Part shown: piece after piece, positions 6,719-17,852 of the stretch
Layout of the letters: each line of letters begins with the position of its first letter
Position numbering within the stretch: the first letter of the stretch is position 1
DNA from: Streptomyces sp. SID13726
Lineage (GTDB): Bacteria > Actinomycetota > Actinomycetes > Streptomycetales > Streptomycetaceae
Assembly (NCBI RefSeq): GCF_010548375.1
Contig: NZ_JAAGLY010000008.1
Location: 310,001-374,000, forward strand
Reading direction: 5' to 3'
Length of the DNA stretch: 64,000 bases
Program-made: the position numbers and the translations under genes
The notes under the pieces: model-generated
What the model saw: the letters and a program-made list of their open reading frames with translations, nothing else
What the model was told of the DNA's origin: nothing
The model's database searches: none

Positions 6719-8242
6719 TCAGTCCGCGAGGTGCCGGGCCTCGCGGATGGTGGCGGCGAGTTCACGGACCGCGCTGTCCTCGGTGCTGTCGCCCAACTTG
6801 TCGGCCCAGTCGGCGAGTTCACCGAGGGAAGGGCGGCCCGGCAGCCGGTTGTCTGTGTAGCTGCCGCGCAGGGCGTCGGCGAAGTAGGCGGCCACCGCGT
6901 CGACCTGGAAGCGGGGGTTCGCCTGCCGCAGTGAGTCGTCGAAGGTCTCCAGTTCGGCCGACTTCTCGTGCGGGGCACGGGACTTGGGGTCCTGCCAGCG
7001 GACGGTCGCGGTGGCCAGGTGGCCTTCCGCGCCGGGCTTGGTGCGGACCGCGTAGAGGGCGGTGACGGTGTGGCCGGGGCCGACCTCGCCGCCGTCCACG
7101 CGGTCGTCGCGGAAGTCGTCGTCGGCGACGCGGCGGTCGTCGTAGCCGATGAGGCGGAACTGCCGGACGGTCTCCGGGTCGAAGGCGACCTGGGCCTTGG
7201 CGTCGCGGGCGGTGAGGTCGATGTTCTGCGGGAGTTGCTCGCAGAAGACCTTCTCGGCGTCCTCGGCGCCGGAGACGTACACCGTGTGGCCGTCGCCCTT
7301 GTCGGCGAGGCGTTCCATCAGGGCGTCGCCGTAGTCGCTGCCGACGCCGACGCCGAAGAGGGTGATGCCGTGTTCGCGGCGGGCGCCGTCGATGCGGTCG
7401 AGGATGGAGTCGGGGTCGGTGTCGCCGTCGTTGGCGAGGGCGTCGGAGATGAGCACGACCCGGTTGGTGGCGCCCTCGCGCAGGCCGTCGACGGCGGTCT
7501 CGTAGCCGGTCTCGACGCCCGCGCCGAGGTTCGTGGAGTACGTCGGCTCCAGGCCGTCGATCGCCCGGTGGACCTTGCCGCGGTGGCCGCCGAGGCGGGT
7601 CATCGGCAGGACTGTCTCGGCCTCGTCGCTGAAGGTGACGATGGCGACCGAGTCGTCGTCGCGCAGGCGTTCCGTCATGGTGTCGAGGGACCGCTGGGCG
7701 AGGTCGAGGCGGCCGGGTTCGGCCATGGAGCCGGAGATGTCGATGACGAAGGTCAGGGCGGCGGGCGGGCGTTCGTCCTCGTCGTCCGCCGCGTTCCTGG
7801 TGGCCAGGCCGACGCGGACCAGGGACCAGTCGTCCTGGTCGGTGCGGGCGCCGTCGACGGTGACCGTGAAGCCGTTGCCGTCGGGGCGGTCGTAGTCCTG
7901 GCGGAAGCTGTTGACGAACTCCTCGGGGCGGATCGTCGAGGGGTCGGGACGGCGGCCCTCGGCGAGGGTGCGGCGGGCGTAGCCGTAGGAGGCGGTGTCG
8001 ACGTCGAGGGCGAAGGTGGAGAGGTAGTCGGGCGACGGGGTGGTGTAGTCGTCGCGGGACTCGTCGGAGTCCTGTTCGCCGCGGGGCTGGTCCGGGGCCG
8101 GGAAGGCCGAGCCGTACGAACCGCCCTTCGATCCGTCCGAGTTGCCCTTGCTTCCGTCCGCGCCCCCGGCACAGCCGGTGAGCAGCAGGCCGCCCGCCAG
8201 TGTGAGGGCGAGCATCACCTGTCGTGTTCGCTGTCGCTCCAT
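6719..8242 (-). CDS. Lipoprotein with von Willebrand factor A domain (YfbK-like)
   Basis: A 507-residue surface lipoprotein. The lipobox LLTGC places the lipid-modified cysteine at residue 24, followed by a flexible Gly/Ser/Asp-rich linker to about 60. A VDTASYGYARR segment (about 81-91) is typical of the domain that precedes vWA in YfbK-type proteins. The vWA domain has an intact MIDAS, DISGSM at 168-173. The C-terminal 150 or so residues match the extra domain of this family. The role is unknown; such proteins bind metal and probably protein partners at the cell surface. It has its own intergenic regions on both sides. Confidence 0.85.
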   Translation of the reverse strand: MERQRTRQVMLALTLAGGLLLTGCAGGADGSKGNSDGSKGGSYGSAFPAPDQPRGEQDSDESRDDYTTPSPDYLSTFALDVDTASYGYARRTLAEGRRPDPSTIRPEEFVNSFRQDYDRPDGNGFTVTVDGARTDQDDWSLVRVGLATRNAADDEDERPPAALTFVIDISGSMAEPGRLDLAQRSLDTMTERLRDDDSVAIVTFSDEAETVLPMTRLGGHRGKVHRAIDGLEPTYSTNLGAGVETGYETAVDGLREGATNRVVLISDALANDGDTDPDSILDRIDGARREHGITLFGVGVGSDYGDALMERLADKGDGHTVYVSGAEDAEKVFCEQLPQNIDLTARDAKAQVAFDPETVRQFRLIGYDDRRVADDDFRDDRVDGGEVGPGHTVTALYAVRTKPGAEGHLATATVRWQDPKSRAPHEKSAELETFDDSLRQANPRFQVDAVAAYFADALRGSYTDNRLPGRPSLGELADWADKLGDSTEDSAVRELAATIREARHLAD

Positions 8243-8389
8243 CGTCCGTACCCCCTGGGGCTGTTGACGTCGGCTTCTGCGACTGTGACGGGCCAGGGGG
8301 CCGGAACGTGCGCTACGGAGCGTTGCGGAAGGGTATCGAAGGGGGCACGGAGGAGGGCTGTCGAGACCGGTAGGTGATCTTCCGTTGAC

Positions 8390-9256
8390 CTACGAGACCA
8401 CGTCCTTGCGGGCGAAACCCCGGAAGGCCAGGGCGAACAGCACCAGGGCCAGCGTTATCGAGAGGGAGGTGCCCTGGATCATGTCGGACCACTGCAACTT
8501 CGGCCGTACGGCGTCCAGCCAGGCGTACTGCCAGTGCGCGGGGAGGAAGTCGCGCCAGTCGCCGAGGGCCGTCACCTGGTCGAGCACATTGCCGACGATG
8601 GTCAGGCCGACCGCCCCGCCGACCGCGCCGAGCGGGGCGTCGGTGCGGGTGGAGAGCCAGAACGCCAGGGCCGCGGTGACCAGTTGGGAGACGAAGATGT
8701 ACGCCACCGTGATCAGCAGGCGCTGGGCCGCCGTGCCCGCCGGCAGCTCGCCGCCGGTGGGGAGTTGCAGCGGGCCCCAGCCGTAGGCGACGGTGCCGAC
8801 CGCGAGGGCGACCAGCGGGAGCAGGATCATCGCGGCGAGGCTCAGGGTGAGGCCGACGACGAGCTTCGACCACAGGAGCCGGGCCCTCGGTACCGGGGCC
8901 GCGAGCAGATAGCGCAGGGAGGACCAGCTGGCCTCCGAGGCGACCGTGTCCCCGCAGAACAGGGCCACCGGGATGATCAGCAGGAAGCCCGCGGAGGCGA
9001 AGAGGTTGACCGCCGCGAAGTTCGGCCCGGACAGGGTGGCCGTGTCCATCAGGCCGACCTGGTTGTTCTCCGAGCCCGGTCCGCCGCCCACCTGGAACGC
9101 GATCAGCAGGACGAAGGGCAGCGCGGCCAGGATGCCGTACATCACGAGGGTGCGGCGGCGCTTCAACTGCCGTGCCAGTTCCACCCGGAGGGGCAGGGTG
9201 CGGCCCGCGCGGTAGCCGTCGGCGACCTCCGCGCGCTCGGTCAGCGTGCCGCTCAT
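8390..9256 (-). CDS. ABC-2 type transporter permease
   Basis: A 288-residue membrane protein with a basic N-terminal tail and about six membrane segments, the first near residues 40-58 (MYGILAALPFVLLIA) and the last near the C terminus before FARKDVVS. This is the usual ABC-2 export permease layout. Its ATG overlaps the stop of the upstream hydrolase-ATPase gene (ATGA at 9253-9256), so the two are translated together and it is almost certainly the membrane partner of that ATPase. The substrate is unknown. Confidence 0.88.
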   Translation of the reverse strand: MSGTLTERAEVADGYRAGRTLPLRVELARQLKRRRTLVMYGILAALPFVLLIAFQVGGGPGSENNQVGLMDTATLSGPNFAAVNLFASAGFLLIIPVALFCGDTVASEASWSSLRYLLAAPVPRARLLWSKLVVGLTLSLAAMILLPLVALAVGTVAYGWGPLQLPTGGELPAGTAAQRLLITVAYIFVSQLVTAALAFWLSTRTDAPLGAVGGAVGLTIVGNVLDQVTALGDWRDFLPAHWQYAWLDAVRPKLQWSDMIQGTSLSITLALVLFALAFRGFARKDVVS

Positions 9257-11880
9257 GCGGAGTCTCCGATCAGGGTGAGGAAGGCGTCTTCGAGGCGGCG
9301 GTGGGGGCCCACCGACGTCACGGGGACCTCCAGGCGGACCAGTTCGGCGACCAGGTGCTGGGCGGAACCGTCGGCGTCGAGCCGTACCAGGATCCCGCCG
9401 TCGGCGGTGACCGCGGAGGCCACGCCGGGCAGGGTCGCGATCTTCTCGACGACGGGCTCCTCGACCGGTACGGCGGTGCCGACCAGGAGGGTGTCGCCGG
9501 AGCCGACGATCTCGGCGACCGGGCCCGCCTGGACCAACTGGCCGTGGTCCATGACCACGAGGTGGGTGCAGGACTGCTCGACCTCGGAGAGGAGGTGGCT
9601 GGAGACGATGACCGTGCGCCCGGCCGCCGCGTAGCGGATCATCACCTCGCGCATCTCGCGGATCTGCGGCGGGTCCAGGCCGTTGGTGGGTTCGTCGAGG
9701 ATGAGCAGGTCCGGCAGGCCCAGCATGGCCTGGGCGATGGCCAGGCGCTGGCGCATGCCCTGGGAGTAGGTGCGCACCGCGCGGGCCAGGGCGTCGCCGA
9801 GACCGGCGATCTCCAGCGCCTCCTCCATGTGGGCGTCCTCGGGCGGACGGCCGGTGGCCTGCCAGTACAGCTCCAGGTTCTCCCGGCCCGACAGGTGCGG
9901 GAGGAAGCCCGCGCCCTCGACGAAGGCGCCGACCCGGGAGAGCACGGGGGCGCCGGGGGCGATGGCGTGGCCGAAGACGCGGATCTCGCCGCCGTCCGGC
10001 TTGATCAGGCCCATCAGCATGCGGAGCGTGGTGGTCTTGCCCGCGCCGTTCGGGCCCAGGAGACCGAGGACCTGGCCCTTCTCGACGCGGAACGACAGGT
10101 CGCGGACCGCGTATCGGTCGGCGGACTTGGCGTACCGCTTGCTCAAGTCGGTGATCTGGAGGGGGACTTCGGCCAGGGCCGGGTCGGGGGCCGAGGGGGC
10201 CGTCGTACGGCGGCGGCCGGTCAGCACGAGGCCCAGGGCGAGGACCGCGCCGGCCAGGGGCAGCCACCAGACCCACGCGGGCAGCGGGGCCGGGGTGTTC
10301 TTCTCGCTGAGGGCGGTGGGGACTTGGAGGTCGCCCTTCAGGGAGACGGTGTACGTCGCCGGGGTGGTCGGGGACGCGTAGCCGAGGTCCGTGGAGGCGA
10401 GGACCAGCTTGAGGCGGTGGCCGTCGTCGATCTCGTGGTCGATCGCCGGGAGGGTGATCGTGACGTCCTTGCCGGCTTTCGCGCCCTCGACCCTGATCGG
10501 CTCGACGAGTTGGGAGGGAAGGGTCTGCTGACCGTTCGGGCCCACGTCGTAGACCTTGGCGAAGAGGACGGCGTCGTCGCTGGTCGACTTCACGTGGACG
10601 GTGACGGTGGGTGAGCCGGTGATCTGGAGGTCGTCCCTGACCGGGGCGGACTCGAAGGCTGCGTACTGGCCCGGGAAGTCGAGGGAGACCCCGATGCCGA
10701 GGGAGGAGAGCTGGGAGAGGCCACCCGCGCTTCCGAGGCCGGGGAGGGCCGAGACGGCGGGCGGACTGGCCCCCGCCGGGTTGGTGAAGTCCTGTTCGCG
10801 GCCGGTGAGTTCGACCTTGTGCTCGTCGCTCTCCAGGCCGGGGTACTTGTCCGCGGTGACGCCGGTGAGGCGGGGTTCGCCGTCGCCCGAGCCGGTGCCG
10901 AGGGTGCGGGTGACGCGGAAGGCCGGGCCGGTGTCGGCGGTCTTGTCGTCCTTGAGGTAGCGGTCGAACCAGTCGGCCACACGGCCCTGGATGCGGCCCG
11001 TCTCCATGTCGCCGCCGTCATGGCCGCCCGCGATCCAGTCGACGTCGACGGGGGCGCCGTTGGCGCGGATCGCCTTCGCGGCGGCGTCGGCCTGGTTCAG
11101 CGGGAAGAGGGAGTCCGTCTGGCCCTGCATCAGAAGGGTCGGGACCTTGATGTCCTTCGCCACGGCGGACGGGGAACGCTCCTCCAGCATCTTCTCGGCC
11201 TGCGCGTCCGGGGTGCCGGACTCGGCCACGCGCTCGTACATCGCGCAGATCTGGGGCTCGAACTTGTCGCAGCCGCCCGCGGAGTTGACGAAGATGCCGG
11301 CCCAGAGCTTCTTGAAGACGCCGTTCGGGAACAGGGCGTCCGAGAGGTTCCAGTACGTGATCGCGGGGGCGATGGCGTCCACGCGGCTGTCGTGGCCCGC
11401 GGCGAGGAGGGAGATCGCGCCGCCGTAGCTCGCGCCGGTCACGCCGACCCGGGGGTCGCCGGGCTTGTCGAGCTGGACCTGGGGCTGCTCGGCGAGCCAG
11501 TCGATGAGCTTGGAGACGTCGGCGACCTCGCCCTCGGGGTCGTTGAGGCCGACCTTGCCGGTCGACCTGCCGAAGCCTCTCGCGGACCAGGTGAGGACCG
11601 CGTAGCCGTCTCTGGCCAGGTCCTCGGCCTGCTTGCGGACGTCGTTCTTGCTGCCGCCGAAGCCGTGGCCTATGAGGACCGCGGGGCGCCTTTCGGTGCC
11701 GGTGGTCGTGAAGTACGAGGTGTCTATGCGGACGCCGTCGATCGACATGATCTGGTCCGCGCGGTGCACCGGGGGTGGGTCGTCAGAGGCGGCGGCCGTC
11801 CATGTCCCGGCTGCGGCGAGCACGACGACGGAGGCCGCGGCGGCGATCCACCGTGGCCTCCGGAGGCGTCGAAGATCCAT
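9253..11880 (-). CDS. Fusion of membrane-tethered alpha/beta hydrolase (S15/CocE type) and ABC transporter ATPase
   Basis: One 875-residue chain joins two enzymes. A membrane segment (about 11-31) is followed by an S15/CocE-like hydrolase with HGFGG at 72-76 and a likely triad Ser151 (GASYGG), Asp256 (GQTDS) and His287 (GGHDGG), then a beta-rich domain to about 520. A second membrane segment (535-555) leads to a complete ABC ATPase: Walker A GPNGAGKTT 609-617, signature YSQGMRQRL 705-713, Walker B LLILDE 725-730. The predicted topology puts the hydrolase outside and the ATPase inside. Translation is coupled to the ABC-2 permease that follows. A peptide or ester processed at the membrane as it is exported, or in self-resistance, would fit, but this is inference. 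No frameshift is visible; both halves have all key residues. Confidence 0.9.
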   Translation of the reverse strand: MDLRRLRRPRWIAAAASVVVLAAAGTWTAAASDDPPPVHRADQIMSIDGVRIDTSYFTTTGTERRPAVLIGHGFGGSKNDVRKQAEDLARDGYAVLTWSARGFGRSTGKVGLNDPEGEVADVSKLIDWLAEQPQVQLDKPGDPRVGVTGASYGGAISLLAAGHDSRVDAIAPAITYWNLSDALFPNGVFKKLWAGIFVNSAGGCDKFEPQICAMYERVAESGTPDAQAEKMLEERSPSAVAKDIKVPTLLMQGQTDSLFPLNQADAAAKAIRANGAPVDVDWIAGGHDGGDMETGRIQGRVADWFDRYLKDDKTADTGPAFRVTRTLGTGSGDGEPRLTGVTADKYPGLESDEHKVELTGREQDFTNPAGASPPAVSALPGLGSAGGLSQLSSLGIGVSLDFPGQYAAFESAPVRDDLQITGSPTVTVHVKSTSDDAVLFAKVYDVGPNGQQTLPSQLVEPIRVEGAKAGKDVTITLPAIDHEIDDGHRLKLVLASTDLGYASPTTPATYTVSLKGDLQVPTALSEKNTPAPLPAWVWWLPLAGAVLALGLVLTGRRRTTAPSAPDPALAEVPLQITDLSKRYAKSADRYAVRDLSFRVEKGQVLGLLGPNGAGKTTTLRMLMGLIKPDGGEIRVFGHAIAPGAPVLSRVGAFVEGAGFLPHLSGRENLELYWQATGRPPEDAHMEEALEIAGLGDALARAVRTYSQGMRQRLAIAQAMLGLPDLLILDEPTNGLDPPQIREMREVMIRYAAAGRTVIVSSHLLSEVEQSCTHLVVMDHGQLVQAGPVAEIVGSGDTLLVGTAVPVEEPVVEKIATLPGVASAVTADGGILVRLDADGSAQHLVAELVRLEVPVTSVGPHRRLEDAFLTLIGDSA

Positions 11881-12015
11881 GATTCAACGGTACGGGGTGA
11901 AGCTGTCGTCTACTTGTCGACCGAGGGCTGAACTCGTCGCCATCCTGGGGGTGGAGGGGGCTGTGGGGCGTACAGCAGGTGCGGTACGGCTACGGGGGTG
12001 GTGCGTCCTCTTCAT

Positions 12016-12090
12016 GGCCGTGTGCGGGTGCGTTGTGGCTGGTCGCGCCCACGCGGCGGAGCCGCAAATCGATACAGCCCCGCGCCCCTG
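12016..12090. repeat. Dispersed Streptomyces intergenic repeat, copy A
   Basis: This stretch shares the core GTGGCTGGTCGCGCCCACGC and the end CCCCGCGCCCCTG with 24200-24256, and the outer parts with 22691-22737 and 27073-27097. GCGGCGGAGCCGC inside it can fold. I recognise it as a sequence met between genes all over Streptomyces genomes. It lies just before the 3' end of the APC permease gene. Confidence 0.8.
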
Positions 12091-12095
12091 AGTTC

Positions 12096-13487
12096 TCACA
12101 CGTCCGGAATCGAGACGAGCCACCTTGTTTCCGCTCGCGGGCGGAGGTACAGGGCCCAGTACAGGGTGGCTGCTGCCGTTATCCCTCCCGTCCACAGCAG
12201 GTACTCCGGCTCCTGCTGGGACAGGACGTACGTCAGGACCGCGATCAGAAGGATCGGCATCGCGGGCCACAAAGGCATGCGCCAGGCCGGGGTGTGCTGG
12301 TGGTGGTTGCGGCGGGAGAGGAGGCCGGCGACCGCGACCAGGAGGTACATGCCCGTCACCGAGACGCCCGTCACGCCGTACAACGTGTCGAGGTTCACGA
12401 AACACAGGGCCGCGCCCGGGACTCCTACCGCCAGGGTGGCCACCCACGGGCTGCCGAAGCGGCCGAGCCGGGTGAAGGCGTGGTTGATCGGGGCGGGCCA
12501 GGCCTTGTCCCGCGCCGAGGCGAAGAGGACCCGGGAGTTCTGGATGACCATGACGATGCCCGCGTTGATGATCGCGAGGGCGACGCAGAGGCTGACGAAG
12601 GTGCCGACCGCGGAGTTGGACCAGGCCGTGACCATGGTGCTGATGTCGCCGCCGGTCAGTGCGGTCAGGTCGGAGGCGCCCATGGTGATCGCGGCGACCG
12701 GGACCAGGATGATCACGGTGGAGATGGCGAGGGTGGCCAGGACCGTGCGGGCCACGTTGCGGCGGGGGTTCTCCAGTTCCTCGGAGAGGTAGACGGCCGT
12801 CGAGAAGCCCTGGGTGACGAAGAGGGCGATGGCCAGACCGGAGACCACCAGCATGGCCGTCACCGTGTCCGTCTCGCCGTGCGCGCCCGCCACCTGCATG
12901 GAGAGGAGGCTGCCGGGGCCGCGTTCCGCGTGGGTGAAGCCCAGGAGTGCCACCACGGCCGCGGCGATCACCTCCAGGACCAGGAAGATGCCGGTGATCC
13001 AGGCGTTGGCGCGCAGGTCGAGGAGGCCGGCGAGGGTGGCCAGGAGCATGACTCCGGCGCCGGCCAGCGAGGAGTTCAGGTGGATGACCGGGGCCAGGTA
13101 GTCCGCCGTGCCCATCGCGATCACCGGCGGGACGATCATGACGACCAGGAGGGACAGCACGAAGACGAGCCAGCCCGCGAGTCGTCCGGCGAGCGTGGAG
13201 ACCATCGCGTACTCGCCGCCCGCGCTGGGGATGAGGGTGCCCAGCTCCGAGTAGCAGAACGCCACGGCAATACAGAGCAGCGAGCCGATCGCGATCGTCA
13301 GGGCGGTGGCGGTGCCGAGCGTGCCGAAGAGGTCGGGGACGACCACGAAGAGGGTCGAGGCCGGGGTCACGCAGGACAGGGTGAGGAGGGTGCCGCCGAC
13401 CACGCCGATGGAGCGCTTCAGCTGGGCGGGGCCGTGCTCCGGAGCCTGGGCGACGGCATTGTCGGCGGGGCGGAGGGTGTCGGTCAT
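12096..13487 (-). CDS. APC superfamily amino acid permease
   Basis: A 463-residue polytopic membrane protein with about 12 hydrophobic segments. The first membrane helix has the APC-type break SIGVVGGTLLTLSCVTP, and CYSELGTLIPSAGGEYAMV is the conserved loop after helix 2 that lines the substrate path in amino acid/polyamine/organocation transporters. The short soluble N terminus ends near residue 23. It is monocistronic and lies just downstream of the inositol operon, separated from it by a terminator, so a link with inositol uptake is possible but unsupported. The substrate is not predictable. Confidence 0.85.
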   Translation of the reverse strand: MTDTLRPADNAVAQAPEHGPAQLKRSIGVVGGTLLTLSCVTPASTLFVVVPDLFGTLGTATALTIAIGSLLCIAVAFCYSELGTLIPSAGGEYAMVSTLAGRLAGWLVFVLSLLVVMIVPPVIAMGTADYLAPVIHLNSSLAGAGVMLLATLAGLLDLRANAWITGIFLVLEVIAAAVVALLGFTHAERGPGSLLSMQVAGAHGETDTVTAMLVVSGLAIALFVTQGFSTAVYLSEELENPRRNVARTVLATLAISTVIILVPVAAITMGASDLTALTGGDISTMVTAWSNSAVGTFVSLCVALAIINAGIVMVIQNSRVLFASARDKAWPAPINHAFTRLGRFGSPWVATLAVGVPGAALCFVNLDTLYGVTGVSVTGMYLLVAVAGLLSRRNHHQHTPAWRMPLWPAMPILLIAVLTYVLSQQEPEYLLWTGGITAAATLYWALYLRPRAETRWLVSIPDV

Positions 13488-13606
13488 GGTGCTGCATGCA
13501 ACCCTGACGAAACCAGCACGTCAATGGCCCTCCTGCTACGGATTTCGTGGCGAGAGGGCCATTGGATTGCCGTTTACGTCAGGAACCGGCTGTCACTGCC
13601 GCGCTT

Positions 13607-13635
13607 CGGTGCCCTGCGGGAACCGCAGGGCACCG
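13607..13635 (-). terminator. Terminator at the end of the inositol operon
   Basis: A perfect 13-bp stem (13607-13619 with 13623-13635, loop GAA) lies 12 nt past the mmsA stop codon. There is no T-run on the operon strand, so it may work as a hairpin-only terminator or as 3'-end protection. Confidence 0.7.
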
Positions 13636-13647
13636 GCGGAAAAAACC

Positions 13648-15150
<1,503 letters not shown>

Positions 15151-15164
15151 GACCGAGTACTCCT

Positions 15165-17036
15165 TCACAGATGGCGGCGTCGGGTAGAGACGTGCCGTTC
15201 GTACAGCTCACGGGCCTTCACCGCGGACGCGCGCGTCGCGGTCGCGGCCACAGGAACATCCCACCAGGCCTGCGCCGGAGGCGCGCCCGACACTGTGTCT
15301 GCCGTTTCGGTCTCGACGTAGACACATGTGGGAGTGTCGGATGCCCGCGCCTCTTCGAGTGCGGCGCGGAGGTCTCGTACGGTCTTCGCGCGCAGCACGC
15401 GCATACCGAGGCTGGCCACGTTGGCGGCCAGGTCGACGGGGAGCGGGGCGCCCGTGTAGGTGCCGTCGTCGGACTGGTAGCGGTAGGCGGTCCCGAACCG
15501 CTCGCCGCCGACCGTCTCGGAGAGGCCGCCGATGGAGGCGTAGCCGTGGTTCTGGATCAGGAGGAGCTTGATGGCGATGCCCTCCTGTACGGCCGTGACG
15601 ATCTCCGTCGGCATCATCAGGTACGTGCCGTCGCCGACCAGCGCCCAGACGTTGCGGTCGGGGGCGGCCATCTTCACACCGATGGCGGCCGGGATCTCGT
15701 AGCCCATGCAGGAGTAGCCGTACTCCAGGTGGTACTGGTCCCTCGACCGGGCGCGCCACAGCTTGTGCAGGTCGCCGGGGAGGGAGCCGGCCGCGTTGAT
15801 GACCACGTCGGACTCGTCGACGAGGGCGTCCAGCGCGCCGAGGACCTGGGGCTGGGTCGGCCTGATGTCGGGCTCGTCGGACTCGTAGCAGGCGTCGACG
15901 CGCTGCTCCCAGCGCTCCTTGTCCAGCGTGTACTCGTCGACGTACGCCCCGGGGACGCGGTGGGCGCGCAGGGCCTCGGTGAGTTCCTGGAGGGCGCCAC
16001 GGGCGTCCGCGACCAGGGGCAGGCCGGCGAGCTTGTGGCCGTCGTAGGGCGCGATGTTGAGGTTGAGGAAGCGGACGCCCTCGCCGGCGAAGAGGGTGCC
16101 GGAGGCCGTCGTGAAGTCGGTGTACCGGGTGCCGACGCCGATCACCAGGTCGGCCTGGCGGGCGAGTTCGTTGGCGGTGGCGGTGCCGGTGTGGCCGACG
16201 CCGCCGACGTCCTGGGGGTGGTCGTGGCGCAGGGAGCCCTTGCCGGCCTGGGTGGAGGCGACGGGGATGCCGGTGGCGGCCGCGAACTCGGCCAAGGCCT
16301 CTTCGGCGCGGCTGTGGTGGACTCCGCCGCCGGCCACGACGACGGGGCGGCGGGCGGCGCGGATCGCCTGGACGGCCTCGGCGAGTTCGGCCGGGTCGGC
16401 GCCCGGACGCCGTACGGCCCAGGTGCGCTCGGCGAAGAACTCCTCGGGCCAGTCGTACGCCTCGGCCTGGACGTCCTGCGGGAGCGCCAGGGTCACGGCA
16501 CCCGTCTCGACGGGGTCGGTGAGGACGCGCATCGCCTGGAGGGCGGCCGGGATCAGGGCTTCCGGTCGCGTCACGCGGTCGAAGTACTTGGACACCGGGC
16601 GGAGGCTGTCGTTGACGCTGATGTCGCCCGCGTACGGGACTTCGAGCTGCTGGAGGACCGGGTCGGCGACGCGGGTGGCGAAGATGTCGCCGGGCAGGAG
16701 CAGGACCGGGAGGTGGTTGATCGTGGCGAGGGCGGCGCCGGTGACCAGGTTGGTCGCGCCGGGGCCGATGGACGTCGTCACCGCGTGCGCGGAGAGGCGG
16801 TTCGACTGACGCGCGTAGCCCACGGCCGCGTGGACCATGGACTGCTCGTTGCGGCCCTGGTGGAAGGGCATGTCGTCGCCGTACTCGACGAGCGCCTGGC
16901 CGAGCCCGGCCACGTTGCCGTGGCCGAAGATTCCCCAGGTCGCGGCGATCGAGCGCTGCCGTACGCCGTCGCGTTCGGTGTACTGCGCGGCGAGGAAGCG
17001 GACCAGCGCTTGCGCGACGGTCAGGCGGATCGTCAT
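15165..17036 (-). CDS. iolD: 3D-(3,5/4)-trihydroxycyclohexane-1,2-dione acylhydrolase
   Basis: A 623-residue thiamine-diphosphate enzyme that opens the ring of trihydroxycyclohexane-dione to 5-deoxyglucuronate. The N-terminal part has the ThDP-partner glutamate region, and the C-terminal part has the binding motif GDGTYLMMPTEIVTA followed by QNHGYASIGGLSE, which is typical of IolD among the acetolactate-synthase-like enzymes. ATG at 17036 overlaps the iolB stop (ATGA) and has AGGGG upstream, which indicates coupled translation. Length is normal for the family. Confidence 0.95.
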   Translation of the reverse strand: MTIRLTVAQALVRFLAAQYTERDGVRQRSIAATWGIFGHGNVAGLGQALVEYGDDMPFHQGRNEQSMVHAAVGYARQSNRLSAHAVTTSIGPGATNLVTGAALATINHLPVLLLPGDIFATRVADPVLQQLEVPYAGDISVNDSLRPVSKYFDRVTRPEALIPAALQAMRVLTDPVETGAVTLALPQDVQAEAYDWPEEFFAERTWAVRRPGADPAELAEAVQAIRAARRPVVVAGGGVHHSRAEEALAEFAAATGIPVASTQAGKGSLRHDHPQDVGGVGHTGTATANELARQADLVIGVGTRYTDFTTASGTLFAGEGVRFLNLNIAPYDGHKLAGLPLVADARGALQELTEALRAHRVPGAYVDEYTLDKERWEQRVDACYESDEPDIRPTQPQVLGALDALVDESDVVINAAGSLPGDLHKLWRARSRDQYHLEYGYSCMGYEIPAAIGVKMAAPDRNVWALVGDGTYLMMPTEIVTAVQEGIAIKLLLIQNHGYASIGGLSETVGGERFGTAYRYQSDDGTYTGAPLPVDLAANVASLGMRVLRAKTVRDLRAALEEARASDTPTCVYVETETADTVSGAPPAQAWWDVPVAATATRASAVKARELYERHVSTRRRHL

Positions 17037-17845
17037 CGGTACCCCTCGGTGTGGTCCGGGTGGAAGCAGATCCGCCACTCCCGTGTCTCACCCGGTCCCG
17101 CCATGACGTTCAGGTAGTACATGTCGTGGCCGGGCTGGGCGATGGACGGGCCGTGCCATCCGTCGGGGACGAGGACGGCGTCGCCGGAGCGGACCTCGGC
17201 GAGGACGTCGGAACCGCCCTCACGGGAGGGAGATACGCGCTGATAGCCGAAACCGTTCGGGCCGTCGATCTCGAAGTAGTAGATCTCCTCCAACTCGGCT
17301 TCCACGCCCGGCCGGTGCTCGTCGTGCTTGTGCGGCGGGTAGGAGGACCAGTTGCCGCCGGGGGTGATGACCTCGACGGCGATGAGCTTGTCGCAGTCGA
17401 AGGCGTCGGCGGAGGCGAAGTTGCGGACGTGCCGCAACTGGGTGCCGCTGCCGCGGTCTTCGACGGGGACCTCCGGCGCGGGGCCGTAGCGGGCGGGGAG
17501 TCGTCGCTCGCACTTCGCTCCTGCCAGGGCGAAGCGGCCTCCCGCGCCGGAGGCGATCGATGCCTGGGCGTCCCGGGGCACGTACGCGAAGTCCGAGACT
17601 CCGGCGAACACGCTTTCCCGACCCAGGAGTTGGAACTCTTCGGTACCTACGTGGACGGTACAGGCGCCCTCCAGCGGAAGCACGATCCACTCGCTGTCAC
17701 CGGAGGTGAAGGTGTGGGTGCCGCCGGGGGCGAGCTCGACGATGCGCAGGCTGCTGTGGGCCCAGCCGGCCCGCTTGGGGTCGATGTCCACCGTGTACTG
17801 GGCGTTGGCGGAGGCACCCTTGGCGACGTACAGGTCGTTGCTCAT
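17033..17845 (-). CDS. iolB: 5-deoxy-glucuronate isomerase
   Basis: A 270-residue bicupin that isomerises 5-deoxyglucuronate to 2-deoxy-5-keto-gluconate. The C-terminal cupin holds the metal-ligand motif HKHDEH followed by a glutamate (EEIYYFE), and the WHGP segment supplies the last histidine. The N-terminal half is the second cupin without that set. GAGGG precedes ATG at 17845. It starts 7 bp after the aldolase gene and ends inside the iolD start codon, in the middle of the operon. Confidence 0.94.
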   Translation of the reverse strand: MSNDLYVAKGASANAQYTVDIDPKRAGWAHSSLRIVELAPGGTHTFTSGDSEWIVLPLEGACTVHVGTEEFQLLGRESVFAGVSDFAYVPRDAQASIASGAGGRFALAGAKCERRLPARYGPAPEVPVEDRGSGTQLRHVRNFASADAFDCDKLIAVEVITPGGNWSSYPPHKHDEHRPGVEAELEEIYYFEIDGPNGFGYQRVSPSREGGSDVLAEVRSGDAVLVPDGWHGPSIAQPGHDMYYLNVMAGPGETREWRICFHPDHTEGYR

Positions 17846-17852
17846 GCGGCCC

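Noticed and set aside
9253..11880. Sequencing frameshift joining a hydrolase and an ATPase gene
   Set aside because: The linker is smooth with a membrane helix in frame, and no internal start or ribosome binding site is evident at the ATPase part; both domains are complete.
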